Shown piece by piece: positions 47,838-56,239 of a stretch of 64,000 nt of DNA (the stretch's first letter is position 1; each line of letters starts with the position of its first letter). The notes beneath the pieces are model-generated. The model saw nothing but the letters and a program-made list of their open reading frames with translations, had not been told where the DNA came from and ran no database searches. The stretch is taken from contig NZ_BCWR01000005.1 of the NCBI RefSeq assembly GCF_001592305.1, forward strand, positions 434,001 through 498,000, in the 5' to 3' direction. The position numbers and the translations under genes were made by a program. Source of the DNA: Hydrogenophaga taeniospiralis CCUG 15921 (GTDB taxonomy: Bacteria > Pseudomonadota > Gammaproteobacteria > Burkholderiales > Burkholderiaceae_C).

Positions 47838-50123
47838 TTAACGGGCCAACGCCCCGATGGCAGCCGCCGACAGCGCTCCGCTGTAGATGCGGAAGTCCTG
47901 CATGCGGCCCTTGAAGTACCGGTCCCCCCCGTATTGCGAGCGTCCCAGCCACGTCTGCTTGGTGTGGCCCATCTGGTAAGGGTTCATCCAGACCTCGTTG
48001 TGGGTGGCGACCGGCAGGCCGTCCACATACAGCGTGCCCACTGTCCCGGCGAGGGTGACGGCCACGTGCACCCAGCGGCCCGTGGGCAACGGGTCTGCGG
48101 CCAAGGGCTGCGCGGGCCAGAACTGATCGCGTGACGCCATGAGTTGGAGCTTTTGCTCTCCGCTGCGGGGGGACAGGGCGATGTAGGCCACGTCGTCCGA
48201 GCCGAAGTCGAAGATGCGGGTGTTGACGGCGGTGGTGTCCACCTGGACCCACACCGCGACCGTGAAGTCGCCCAGGGCCGACACGGCTCCGTCGGGCAGG
48301 GCCACGTGTCCTTTGTCGCCGTCAAATACCAGGCAGTTACCGCCGGCGCGGCCGGTGTCGAAGCTGGTCCCTCCCTCCAACTTGGCGTGTCGCCCATTGC
48401 CGCTGGCATCATCGGCATTGCCGTTCAGGGGCAGGTGCAGCCACAGCTCGCCCGGGGTGACCACGCGGGCCTTGTCGACCCCGAGCCGCTCGCCCTGGGG
48501 GGTGACCGCGCTGATCCGGTAGTACCAGGTGCCCGGGGCCGGCGCATCGGTGTAAGTGCGCGGCTCGGTGACCTGGGCGATTGTGGCGAAGGGCCCGTTG
48601 CGGGAGCCCGAGCGCTGAACGAGGTAGTGCGTGGCGTCCGCGCTGCCCCACCACGACAGCAGCACCTTGCCGTCGTTGAGAAAGGCCGTGAGCCCCCTCG
48701 GGGGCGCGGCGGGGGCGGCGCTGCGCGTGTACAGCAGCGTGCCCATGCCGGGGTCGTCGCCGCCGTCGATGCGTTCCGGCCGCATCTGGTCGAGCATCGC
48801 TCTGGTCCACGGGGCCGACAGGCCCCTGCGGCTCACGTAGTGGTGGTAGATGCGCTCGAAGCAAGGGCGGCGGGAGCCCGTGCCGGCGGCGGCAAGGCCC
48901 GTCCCGTGCACGCCCGTATATGGCACGAAGGGCATCGTGGCCGGGTCGTTCAGGTTGTTGCGGGCCACGTATTCGGCACCGGCCAGCAGGCGGTTGTTGG
49001 CATAGCCGTAGAGGTCCACGCCCTGGTTCCAGGCCATTTCGCAAAGGCAGCCCGCCAGCGCGATGCCCAGGGTGGAGTGGCCCTGGTCGCGGTGCGTCTC
49101 CTGCCATTGGCCCAGGTGCCCCGGGTGCAGGTAGTAGACATGGTGGGCGGAGGCGCCGTTGCCCCGGCCGTTCTTGTAGTAGTTCACTGCGAAGTCCGTG
49201 ATGTCGGACCGGTCGCAGAACACGCCAATGGCATACGCGGCGCAGAGGTTGGCCAGGTCCCAGTTGGCCCAGTAGTGGGTGACCTTGCGGATTTCGCTGC
49301 CGTTGTGGTTGGTCAGGAACTCGTGGGCCCGCGTGTAGAACACCTTGAGCAGCATGTCCTGGAAGCGGGCCCGGTCCTCTGGCGCCCAGCCGGGATAGTT
49401 GCGCATCAGCTCTGCGGCATTGGCCCACTGGGTGCCATACAGGCCCGACGAGAGATACAGATTGGAGTTGCCACCCAGCTCCTTCAGCGTGGACGACCAA
49501 GCGTTGAGGAACTTCACCGCATCCCGGGCATAGGCTTCGTCGCCCGAGATGTGCCAGCGCAGCGCCAGGTGGTAGGTACGCATCATGTCGGTGACCATCA
49601 CGCCGTAGTTCTCGGCGCCGGAAACGCCACGGATGACCACCTCCAAGGGGAAAGGCGTGGCGTTCAGGTTGGCGCGGCGGCCGCCCAGCAGCACGTTCCA
49701 TCCCCCCAGCCAGGGCTCCTGGCTGACGGCGACCATTTCCGCCATGCGTTTAAGGTCGCTCGTGGTGTGCAGCAGACCGGGATGCCCGGCCGCCACTGGT
49801 GCTGGTTCGGGGGCTGGCGCTGGTTCGGGCGCCGGCTCAGGTGCTGGTGCTGGTGCTGGTGCTGGTGCTGGTGCCGGCTCGGGCACAGGGGCTGGTGTAG
49901 ACGGATGAGGATGTGGCTTCGCAGACGGTGGGTGTGACGCCCCCGGGGACCCCCCACCGTCGGGGAGTGGGGTGTCATCGAGGAGCGGCTCATCGACGCT
50001 GGCGCTCCCGGGGTCGCCGCCGCAGGCCACGAGGGTCCCAGCGAGCGGCAAGACGGCCATTCCCTTGAGCACACAGCGCCGTGCCGTGAAGTCCTTATTG
50101 TTTTCCTTGATTTTCATCATCAT
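47838..50123 (-). CDS. Alginate-lyase-family lipoprotein with LamG domain
   Basis: A 761-residue modular envelope protein. Order: signal peptide with lipobox LVAC (Cys34); a Pro/Glu/Ala linker (about 65-110) encoded by a hexamer repeat; an alginate lyase-like helical domain (HPGLLHTTSDLKRMAEMV to the ERIDGGDDPGMGTLLYTRSA region) with NHNGSEIRKVTHYWANWDLAN; a fibronectin-like segment (ALYSWWG... TWYYRISAVTPQG region); and a C-terminal LamG/concanavalin domain (DFTVAVWVQVDTTAV, GRWVHVAVTLAGTVG). It likely binds and cleaves a uronate-rich polysaccharide at the cell surface. The start has MMM at 50115-50123 and no strong ribosome binding site. It is a monocistronic orphan. Confidence 0.8.
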   Translation of the reverse strand: MMMKIKENNKDFTARRCVLKGMAVLPLAGTLVACGGDPGSASVDEPLLDDTPLPDGGGSPGASHPPSAKPHPHPSTPAPVPEPAPAPAPAPAPAPEPAPEPAPAPEPAPVAAGHPGLLHTTSDLKRMAEMVAVSQEPWLGGWNVLLGGRRANLNATPFPLEVVIRGVSGAENYGVMVTDMMRTYHLALRWHISGDEAYARDAVKFLNAWSSTLKELGGNSNLYLSSGLYGTQWANAAELMRNYPGWAPEDRARFQDMLLKVFYTRAHEFLTNHNGSEIRKVTHYWANWDLANLCAAYAIGVFCDRSDITDFAVNYYKNGRGNGASAHHVYYLHPGHLGQWQETHRDQGHSTLGIALAGCLCEMAWNQGVDLYGYANNRLLAGAEYVARNNLNDPATMPFVPYTGVHGTGLAAAGTGSRRPCFERIYHHYVSRRGLSAPWTRAMLDQMRPERIDGGDDPGMGTLLYTRSAAPAAPPRGLTAFLNDGKVLLSWWGSADATHYLVQRSGSRNGPFATIAQVTEPRTYTDAPAPGTWYYRISAVTPQGERLGVDKARVVTPGELWLHLPLNGNADDASGNGRHAKLEGGTSFDTGRAGGNCLVFDGDKGHVALPDGAVSALGDFTVAVWVQVDTTAVNTRIFDFGSDDVAYIALSPRSGEQKLQLMASRDQFWPAQPLAADPLPTGRWVHVAVTLAGTVGTLYVDGLPVATHNEVWMNPYQMGHTKQTWLGRSQYGGDRYFKGRMQDFRIYSGALSAAAIGALAR
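49840..49875. repeat. Hexanucleotide repeat in the lyase linker
   Basis: Five exact GGTGCT units plus a sixth ending in C, embedded in further GCTGGT-like degenerate units (49801-49900). On the coding strand it gives a Pro-Ala repeat. Units are multiples of three, so slippage would change linker length without frameshift. Confidence 0.85.
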
Positions 50124-50879
50124 TTCTAGGCGCTGGTTGGACGGAAGGCCGCTGTGTCGTATGGAGAGCTTGCGCTGTGGTCGTCGATGGGCCTGCAACG
50201 TTGAGTCGCGACATGGGGCCACTTGCGGGTACCCGTGGTCTGCTGACCGGCTCTTCCGGGCTCTCCTGGACTGCCTTCGGGCCGAAGCGGATCGAACGAA
50301 ATTTGAGGAAAAGCTCAAAACAAACGATTGCGGGTGCGGAAAATATCACGACTTATCGCTTGTCTGCCAAAGATTAAATTGCTTGTAATAATTTGTTGTC
50401 GTGTCGCTTCAACCTCAAGAATTTTAATTATATTTTAATAAACCAAGGTTTGCATTGTGCTAAGCGCAGAGGTTTTTGCACTCCGGCGAGGTTTGCGCAT
50501 GGGGCTTGGGGCTTTGAAAAGGGGGCGTGGCGCGGACGAACCCCTCGCCAGGCAGTCGCTTCTGGATCGTGCAGGCCAAACTGGTTGCACGGGAAGCCCA
50601 GCAGGTGGTCAACCAGGTGATGCTCACCATGGGGCTGGAGCAGTCACAGCAGATGGCCACGGTGTTCGACGGCATCACGCGCCACAACCCCGAAGGCGAC
50701 GAAGCGCGGGCCTTGATCCGTGACATCGAGGCGCGCCGCCCGTCCCGAGCCGTTACAAGAAAAAATGCAAAACCGGCAACGGAAAGTACGGTTCATCCCG
50801 TTACCACTCTTACGGTCGCAGCAGGAATGTAAGCCGCATGGCCCTTAGCATGAACGCTTCACTTTTTGAAGGAGCTGGC
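50124..50879. other. Gene-poor region between lyase and bactofilin genes
   Basis: 756 bp. The stretch 50340-50460 is markedly AT-rich compared with the window and probably includes divergent promoters. A crotonase relic occupies about 50575-50742. The bactofilin ribosome binding site AAGGAG is at 50869-50874. No other feature could be supported. Confidence 0.55.
50575..50742 (+). pseudogene. Enoyl-CoA hydratase remnant
   Basis: This open frame contains QVVNQVMLTMGLEQSQQMAT then VFDGITRHNPEG, which matches the C-terminal region of crotonase-family enoyl-CoA hydratases where TLFDGITRHTPEG-type blocks are conserved. The catalytic domain is absent, and after NPEG the expected segment (about 20 residues) is missing and the frame passes straight to DEARALIRDIEARRP. 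It therefore looks like a decayed fragment, not a functional gene. The identification is from memory of the family. Confidence 0.45.
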
Positions 50880-51485
50880 ATGGCATTGCATTTTGGAAAA
50901 CGCGAAACCGAACTACCCAAACCCCTGACCCAAGGCCAGACCCCACAGCGCTACGGAGCGGTCGGCAGCGGCGTTTCCACCCAGCCGCAAGCCCCGGCCC
51001 AGCCCCAGACCCCCGCAGCACCGGCCCCGGTGGCCAGCAGCGCTTCGATGGCGTCGAGCACCGTGGTGCCCGAGGGCGGCAGCAAGCTGACCGTGGGCCC
51101 GAACATCAAGCTCAAGGGCGTCGAAATCACCGACTGCGACACCTTGGTGGTGGAGGGTCTGGTGGAGGCCACGATGGACTCGCGCGTGATCCAGATCGCC
51201 GAACAAGGGGCCTTCAAGGGCTCGGCCGAGATCGACATCGCCGAGATCCGCGGCGTGTTCGATGGCAACCTCACGGTGCGCCAGAAGCTGGTGATCTACG
51301 CCACCGGCAAAGTGACCGGCAAGATCCGCTACGGCAAGGTCGTGATCGAAGAAGGCGGCCAGCTTTCGGGTGATATCGAATGCTCGGTGGCCTCGGCCGC
51401 CAAGGCTTCGGGCGGCTCCGCCAGCGCCGGCACAACCACCAGCGCCTCCGCCAGCAAGCCCGCCTCCATGCAGCTCGCGGCCTGA
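50880..51485 (+). CDS. Bactofilin (polymer-forming cytoskeletal protein)
   Basis: A 201-residue bactofilin. The beta-helical core is KLTVGPNIKLKGVEITDCDT through DIAEIRGVFDGNLTVRQKLV to GKIRYGKVVIEEGG; flanking arms are Pro/Ala/Gln-rich and Ser/Ala-rich, as in the family. Bactofilins form filaments linked to the membrane and influence shape, pili or stalks. The ATG at 50880 follows AAGGAG at ideal spacing, which rules out the earlier in-frame ATG at 50838. Confidence 0.92.
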   Translation: MALHFGKRETELPKPLTQGQTPQRYGAVGSGVSTQPQAPAQPQTPAAPAPVASSASMASSTVVPEGGSKLTVGPNIKLKGVEITDCDTLVVEGLVEATMDSRVIQIAEQGAFKGSAEIDIAEIRGVFDGNLTVRQKLVIYATGKVTGKIRYGKVVIEEGGQLSGDIECSVASAAKASGGSASAGTTTSASASKPASMQLAA

Positions 51486-51511
51486 GCCAAGCCACTCTGC
51501 TGCCGCACCCT

Positions 51512-51542
51512 ACACGCCCGACCCGCCCGCGGTCGGGCGTGT
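51512..51542 (+). terminator. Terminator after bactofilin gene
   Basis: Arms ACACGCCCGACC (51512-51523) and GGTCGGGCGTGT (51531-51542) with a 7-nt loop, then a short T run. Confidence 0.75.
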
Positions 51543-51577
51543 TTGCCCGGCCCTGAGGGGCCCGGTATGCTTGGACC

Positions 51578-53308
51578 ATGTACGCCGAATACTTTGGTCT
51601 AAAACAAGAGCCTTTTTCGATAGCTCCCGATCCGCACTACCTCTTCATGAGTGAGCGCCATCGGGAGGCTTTGGCCCATCTGCTCTACGGCATCCGTGGT
51701 GGTGGTGGATTTGTATTGCTCAGCGGTGAAATTGGCGCGGGCAAGACCACCATCTGCCGTTGCTTCCTTGAGCAGTTGCCAAAGCACTGCCGGGTGGCCT
51801 ACATCTTCAACCCCAAGTTGACGGTGTCAGACCTCCTGAAGACGATCTGCCACGAGTTCCAGATCCCGGTCCAGCACACAGGCATTGGCCCGGCCACGAT
51901 CAAGGACCACCTTGATCCGCTCAACGAGTACCTGCTGGCCAGCCACGCCAAGGGCCAGCAGAATATCCTGATCATTGACGAGGCACAAAACCTCACGCCT
52001 CACGTGCTGGAGCAGTTGCGGCTGCTGACCAACCTGGAAACCGCCGAGCGAAAGTTGCTGCAAGTGATCCTGATTGGGCAACCCGAACTCCGCCAGATGG
52101 TTGCACGGCCGGAACTGGAGCAACTGGCGCAACGCGTCATTGCCCGGTTCCATCTGAGTGCACTCACCGAGATGGAGACCCGTCAGTACATTCAGCACCG
52201 GATGGGCATTGGCGGACTGCGTGGACCGATACCGTTTTCTGCGACGGCGCTGAAGCGCATTCACACCATCACGCGCGGCGTGCCCCGCCGCATCAACCTG
52301 CTCTGTGACCGCTCCCTCTTGGGCGCCTACGCCAATGGCTTGCCCCGTGTGGACCAGGCCGTGGTGAATAGGGCAGCAACCGAAGTGTTTGAATCCGAAG
52401 CCCTCCCCCCTTCAGCAACCCCTGTGTGGGTTCAGCGGTGGACCGCTGGCGCCAAAAACCTGCTGCTGGGCGCATTGGGTGGAGGTATTGTCGCCGCTGC
52501 GCTGTTCTGGCTGTGGCACGGGTCGCCGGCTCCCTCGGGAAACATCAGCGAGCCCACATCGCCTACGGTGGCCGCATCACCACCAGCGACAAACCCGTCA
52601 ACCACCACGCCAGTGCCGGCCCCCGCTGCCGCCTCAACACCGTCAGACGTCAGTGCCACCGATCCCGTCCCCGACCCAACTGCACGGGTAGAAGCACCCC
52701 TGCCTTCCATCAGCCTGCCCACAGCCAGCGCTTTGCTGACCAGCGAACTCGCCGGATTGCGCGAATTGGGTGTGCTTTGGAGCAAACCGCTTGAAGGCGC
52801 CGACCCCTGTGCCAGCGCGTTGCGACTCGGCCTGCAATGTTTCCGGACCGATCGCATGACATTGCATGGCCTGATTCAGATGGATCGCCCGGCGGTGCTC
52901 ACCTTGTACCTTCCCGGCCATGACGGTCGCTGGGCCTTGCTGACGGCCATCACGCAGGACTCGGTCACGCTGCATTCAGGATCTGAAGCATGGCGGCTTC
53001 CCCTGAGCGTGCTGGCCGACATCTGGCGAGGCGACTACGCCACACTGTGGCAGCATCCGCCGGGACACCAAGGAGTGCTTCGTCGGGGAGACGACGGTCC
53101 GGCAGGTGCTTGGCTGCGTCAGCAGCTCGACCAACTGGCGACGAATCAACCGATGATCGCATCGGCAAACAATTTGACAAGAAAAATTGAAGCGTTTCAG
53201 CGCAGCCAAGGCCTGGAAACAGACGGCCTGGCGGGTCCGATGACCTTCATGCAAATCAACCGGGTCAGCGGCGTGAAAGAGCCTCGCCTCAGGTCGCCAA
53301 CCATCTGA
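51578..53308 (+). CDS. gspA: General secretion pathway ATPase GspA (ExeA-like)
   Basis: A 576-residue membrane ATPase. The N-terminal AAA domain has MYAEYFGLKQEPFSIAPDPH, Walker A LSGEIGAGKTT and Walker B ILIIDEAQNL. A membrane helix follows (about residues 292-312), a Thr/Pro/Ser-rich linker, a C39-peptidase-like fold without clear catalytic Cys, and a C-terminal peptidoglycan-binding motif (KIEAFQRSQGLETDGLAGP). In Aeromonas, ExeA with ExeB helps the type II secretin pass the wall. Immediately followed by gspB; other gsp genes are not in the window. Confidence 0.9.
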   Translation: MYAEYFGLKQEPFSIAPDPHYLFMSERHREALAHLLYGIRGGGGFVLLSGEIGAGKTTICRCFLEQLPKHCRVAYIFNPKLTVSDLLKTICHEFQIPVQHTGIGPATIKDHLDPLNEYLLASHAKGQQNILIIDEAQNLTPHVLEQLRLLTNLETAERKLLQVILIGQPELRQMVARPELEQLAQRVIARFHLSALTEMETRQYIQHRMGIGGLRGPIPFSATALKRIHTITRGVPRRINLLCDRSLLGAYANGLPRVDQAVVNRAATEVFESEALPPSATPVWVQRWTAGAKNLLLGALGGGIVAAALFWLWHGSPAPSGNISEPTSPTVAASPPATNPSTTTPVPAPAAASTPSDVSATDPVPDPTARVEAPLPSISLPTASALLTSELAGLRELGVLWSKPLEGADPCASALRLGLQCFRTDRMTLHGLIQMDRPAVLTLYLPGHDGRWALLTAITQDSVTLHSGSEAWRLPLSVLADIWRGDYATLWQHPPGHQGVLRRGDDGPAGAWLRQQLDQLATNQPMIASANNLTRKIEAFQRSQGLETDGLAGPMTFMQINRVSGVKEPRLRSPTI

Positions 53309-53317
53309 GGAACGCCC

Positions 53318-54022
53318 ATGTCCTACATTCTTGATGCGCTCAAACGCGCGGACGCCGAAAGAGAGCGCGAGCGTGGCCACGTGCCGGGCCTGCACAGCCA
53401 CGGCACGGCCATCCAAGCCCGGACCGGCTCCCCGGCCATGGGCCGCCGCACGCTCATGCTCGGCGCCGCGGTGCTGGCGGTCGCTGCGGCACTGGTCTGG
53501 TGGTGGAATGGCCGCGCACCGGCCGCCCCACAGCCTGCCGCAGCGTCCACAGCCGCCTCCCAGATCGCCGCCCGGCTGGCCCTGGCGCCACCATCGCCAC
53601 CACCCGCCTCCGCGCTGCCCATCCTGGCGCCCGAGCCCGCGCCCGTTCCCCCACCCGCTGTGCCACCTGCCCCGCTGCAAGCGCCTGTGGCCCTGCCGGT
53701 CGCCGCTCCGCCCGTGGCCACCCCAGTGCCCCCCGACACAGCGGCGCACAACCCCGATGTCGGCGTGCCGAAGCCGCCCACCCCCGCCACAGCCCCCGCG
53801 CGCCCCGCCAGCACGCTGCCCGTCTACGCCAGCGGCGTGGGCCCTGAAGTCAAGATCAGCGGCGCCACCTACTCCGAAAACCCGGCCCACCGCATGCTCA
53901 TCGCCAACGGCCTGGTGCTGCACGAAGGCCAGGACATCGCGCCCGATCTCAAGCTGGAAGTGATCGGCCCTCGCGGCGCCGTGCTCAACCACCGAGGCAC
54001 GCGCTACAACATCCAATACTGA
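53318..54022 (+). CDS. gspB: General secretion pathway protein GspB
   Basis: A 234-residue protein starting MSYILDALKRADAERERERG, the hallmark of GspB/ExeB. One membrane helix (LMLGAAVLAVAAALVWWW), a long Pro/Ala-rich periplasmic linker, and the C-terminal T2SSB domain (YSENPAHRMLIANGLVLHEG, GPRGAVLNHRGTRYNIQY) are present. It is the partner of GspA, 9 bp upstream, and together they assemble the secretin. Confidence 0.9.
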   Translation: MSYILDALKRADAERERERGHVPGLHSHGTAIQARTGSPAMGRRTLMLGAAVLAVAAALVWWWNGRAPAAPQPAAASTAASQIAARLALAPPSPPPASALPILAPEPAPVPPPAVPPAPLQAPVALPVAAPPVATPVPPDTAAHNPDVGVPKPPTPATAPARPASTLPVYASGVGPEVKISGATYSENPAHRMLIANGLVLHEGQDIAPDLKLEVIGPRGAVLNHRGTRYNIQY

Positions 54023-54033
54023 GGCACACCGTG

Positions 54034-54672
54034 ATGGACAAGCCCCCCGTGCTGCTCGTTGACCGGTTGAGTTTCGGCTGGCCCGGCCGGACCCTGTTCC
54101 AGGAACTGAGCTTCAACATCCCGCCGGGCGTCAGCCTGATTCGTGGCGACGATGGTTGCGGCAAGAGCACCCTGCTGGGTCTGATGGCGGGCGACCTGCA
54201 GGCCCAGGGCGGCACGCTCAGCGTGCACGGCGTGCGGCTGGACCAGCATCACGATGCCTACCGCCAGCAGGTGTTCTGGATCGATCCGCAGACCGAAGCG
54301 CACGACGCCATCAGCGCCGCCGGCTACCTGGACAGCCTGAGCCACCACTACCCCGCCTTCAGCCGCGCCGCACTCACCGAGCTGGTGGCGGGCTTCACAC
54401 TGCGACCCCATCTGGACAAGCCGCTGTACATGCTCTCGGCCGGCAGCAAACGCAAGGTCTGGCTCTGCGCCGCGTTTGCCGCTGGCACCGCGCTCACGCT
54501 GATCGACCAGCCCTTTGCGGCACTCGATGCACCGTCCATCCGCTTCTTGCTGGAGCTGCTGCAGGACGCGGCCGATCACCCCAGCCGGGCCTGGGTGCTG
54601 GCGGACTATCTGGCCCCCGAAGGTGTGCCGCTGGCCCGGGTCCTCACCCTGGGCGAAACGCCGGGCGGCTGA
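54034..54672 (+). CDS. ABC-type ATPase with degenerate catalytic residues
   Basis: A 212-residue ABC ATPase domain. Walker A GDDGCGKST (residues 38-46) and signature LSAGS (134-138) are intact. At Walker B the sequence is LTLIDQPFAALD, with Gln159 where the catalytic Glu is usual. At the switch His the sequence reads VLADYL instead of a THD-type motif. It has no permease partner nearby. It follows gspB by 11 bp and may be co-transcribed. It might bind ATP without rapid hydrolysis. Confidence 0.75.
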   Translation: MDKPPVLLVDRLSFGWPGRTLFQELSFNIPPGVSLIRGDDGCGKSTLLGLMAGDLQAQGGTLSVHGVRLDQHHDAYRQQVFWIDPQTEAHDAISAAGYLDSLSHHYPAFSRAALTELVAGFTLRPHLDKPLYMLSAGSKRKVWLCAAFAAGTALTLIDQPFAALDAPSIRFLLELLQDAADHPSRAWVLADYLAPEGVPLARVLTLGETPGG

Positions 54673-54699
54673 GGCCGGGTTTCACTTCAAGCGTCCCTG

Positions 54700-55365
54700 C
54701 TATTCGGCGCCCCGCCATGTTCCCGTGGCCATGTAGATGCCACCCATCATCCAGCTGTTGTCCACATCGACCGCGCCCAGCTGATCGGCCAGACCGCTCC
54801 AGGGTTGCCCCAGGCCGTCCATCGTGGTGACCGAATACAGCGCCGCCCCCAGCACGAACAGGTTCACCGGCCAGGCCCACAGCGGCGCCCACTGCAGCCC
54901 GGTGGCGACCACGCGCGCGCCGGGCTTGAGGTGGCGCAGTATGTTGGCGATGGCCTCGGGGCACCGCAGCACGTCGTGCGTGAAATGAAACAGGGCCGCA
55001 TCGGCCAGCGCGTCCAGCCGCGCCGTTTCGGCGGGCGCCTGGATCAGGCTCACATGGCGCCAGCCCTGCGCGGCGACACGCTCGCGGGCCTTGTCCATCA
55101 TCTCGGGGCATTGTTCGATGCCCACGATGCGACCTTTCCGGCCCACCGCGTCGTCCAGCAAGGCAAAGCTCAGGCCGGTGCCACAGCCCACGTCCAGCAC
55201 GGTGGCACCGCGGCTCAGGTTCAGGTGCCCGATGGCCTCTCGGCGCAAGGGTTCGAACAGCGCCAGCTCCCTGTCGTAGTCATTGGCGCGTGAGCGGTAT
55301 TGCGCCAGGGCCGCTCGGCGGTCGGGCTGCCGATGGTGCGGCGTGGAAACAGGGGATTTGGGCAT
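54700..55365 (-). CDS. Class I SAM-dependent methyltransferase
   Basis: A 221-residue methyltransferase. Motif I VLDVGCGTGLSF, the acidic SAM-ribose contact IVGIEQCPEMM, and motif IV-like ADAALFHFTHDVLRCPEAI are seen. The C-terminal half has Trp/Leu-rich hydrophobic stretches (LQWAPLWAWPVNLFVLGAAL), suggesting membrane association or a hydrophobic substrate. The substrate is not known. It is convergent with the ABC ATPase gene. Confidence 0.85.
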   Translation of the reverse strand: MPKSPVSTPHHRQPDRRAALAQYRSRANDYDRELALFEPLRREAIGHLNLSRGATVLDVGCGTGLSFALLDDAVGRKGRIVGIEQCPEMMDKARERVAAQGWRHVSLIQAPAETARLDALADAALFHFTHDVLRCPEAIANILRHLKPGARVVATGLQWAPLWAWPVNLFVLGAALYSVTTMDGLGQPWSGLADQLGAVDVDNSWMMGGIYMATGTWRGAE

Positions 55366-55502
55366 GAAACTCCAGCAGGGTTGCCGGGTTCAGCATAGGG
55401 CCCCCATGGTGCAGCGGCAAGGGCTGGGCGGGCGCCGTTGTTACCAACTGTCGGGACCGCTCAACGGGCCACCCTCTGCGGTGGGTGCAGCCCCCAAACG
55501 AC

Positions 55503-55529
55503 AAAAGCCGGAATCGGGTTCCGGCTTTT
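55503..55529 (-). terminator. Terminator after lipoprotein gene
   Basis: AAAAGCCGGAA-TCGGG-TTCCGGCTTTT, 20 bp downstream of the 55550 stop. Confidence 0.85.
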
Positions 55530-55549
55530 GGGCAGTGGGGGGTTGCGAA

Positions 55550-55999
55550 TCAGTTGTGGATGGCGTTGGACGCCACCTTGAGGCCTGCCGTGTCGCAGGT
55601 CAGCAATTCCAGCGCATTGATGCGATTGAAATAGCCTTTGGACAGCGTCTGGTATTGCTTCAGCTCTTCACGCGAGACATAAGAAAGAATCAATTCTTCC
55701 TTCTCCTGGTGCGAAACCGGTTTGTTCAGCAAGCGGTTGGCACGGCTGTCAAAGCAGGCTTCGGCGGTCAGGTGCTTGTAGGCCAGGTCTTCCTGGTATT
55801 GCCGCTGGGCAACGGTTTTTTCGATGGTGTGCTTGTACAAGGCCACATAGGCACTCGCGGCCTCATTCACGTCGGAGTGCGAAAACCGGGTGATGTTGGC
55901 GTCGAATCCTTCGGCCACGGCCGGGTTCGTCACGGGTGTGGAGCAAGCGGCCAGGCCAGCCAGAGCGGCCATTGACAAAACCCATTTGGCGTATTTCAT
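55550..55999 (-). CDS. Hypothetical lipoprotein
   Basis: A 149-residue predicted lipoprotein with lipobox LAAC (Cys19) followed by STPVTNPAVAEG. The mature part is mostly helical and charged, with two Cys residues (in AEACFDS and LLTCDTA) that could pair. No domain is recognised. GC content is lower than in the neighbours. It is flanked upstream by an AT-rich leader (56000-56120). Confidence 0.7.
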   Translation of the reverse strand: MKYAKWVLSMAALAGLAACSTPVTNPAVAEGFDANITRFSHSDVNEAASAYVALYKHTIEKTVAQRQYQEDLAYKHLTAEACFDSRANRLLNKPVSHQEKEELILSYVSREELKQYQTLSKGYFNRINALELLTCDTAGLKVASNAIHN

Positions 56000-56239
56000 G
56001 CTATTACCCTTTCAATTGGATCAATGTGCCTATGCGGAGCGATTCTTCCCATCCACACAATCCAACTATCGGCAGGGCAGCTGACAAATTAAACGAATAA
56101 GAGAACATTTTTTCGGCTAATCCAATGGTATTCATCAGAGCCCTGCAACCCACCAGAATGCATTAAAAAAACAGGCGGTCGAATAAACAAAAGGCCCGGG
56201 GTCCACGGGGCGGGCCGGTCGGGGGCGCAGAATGCGTGG

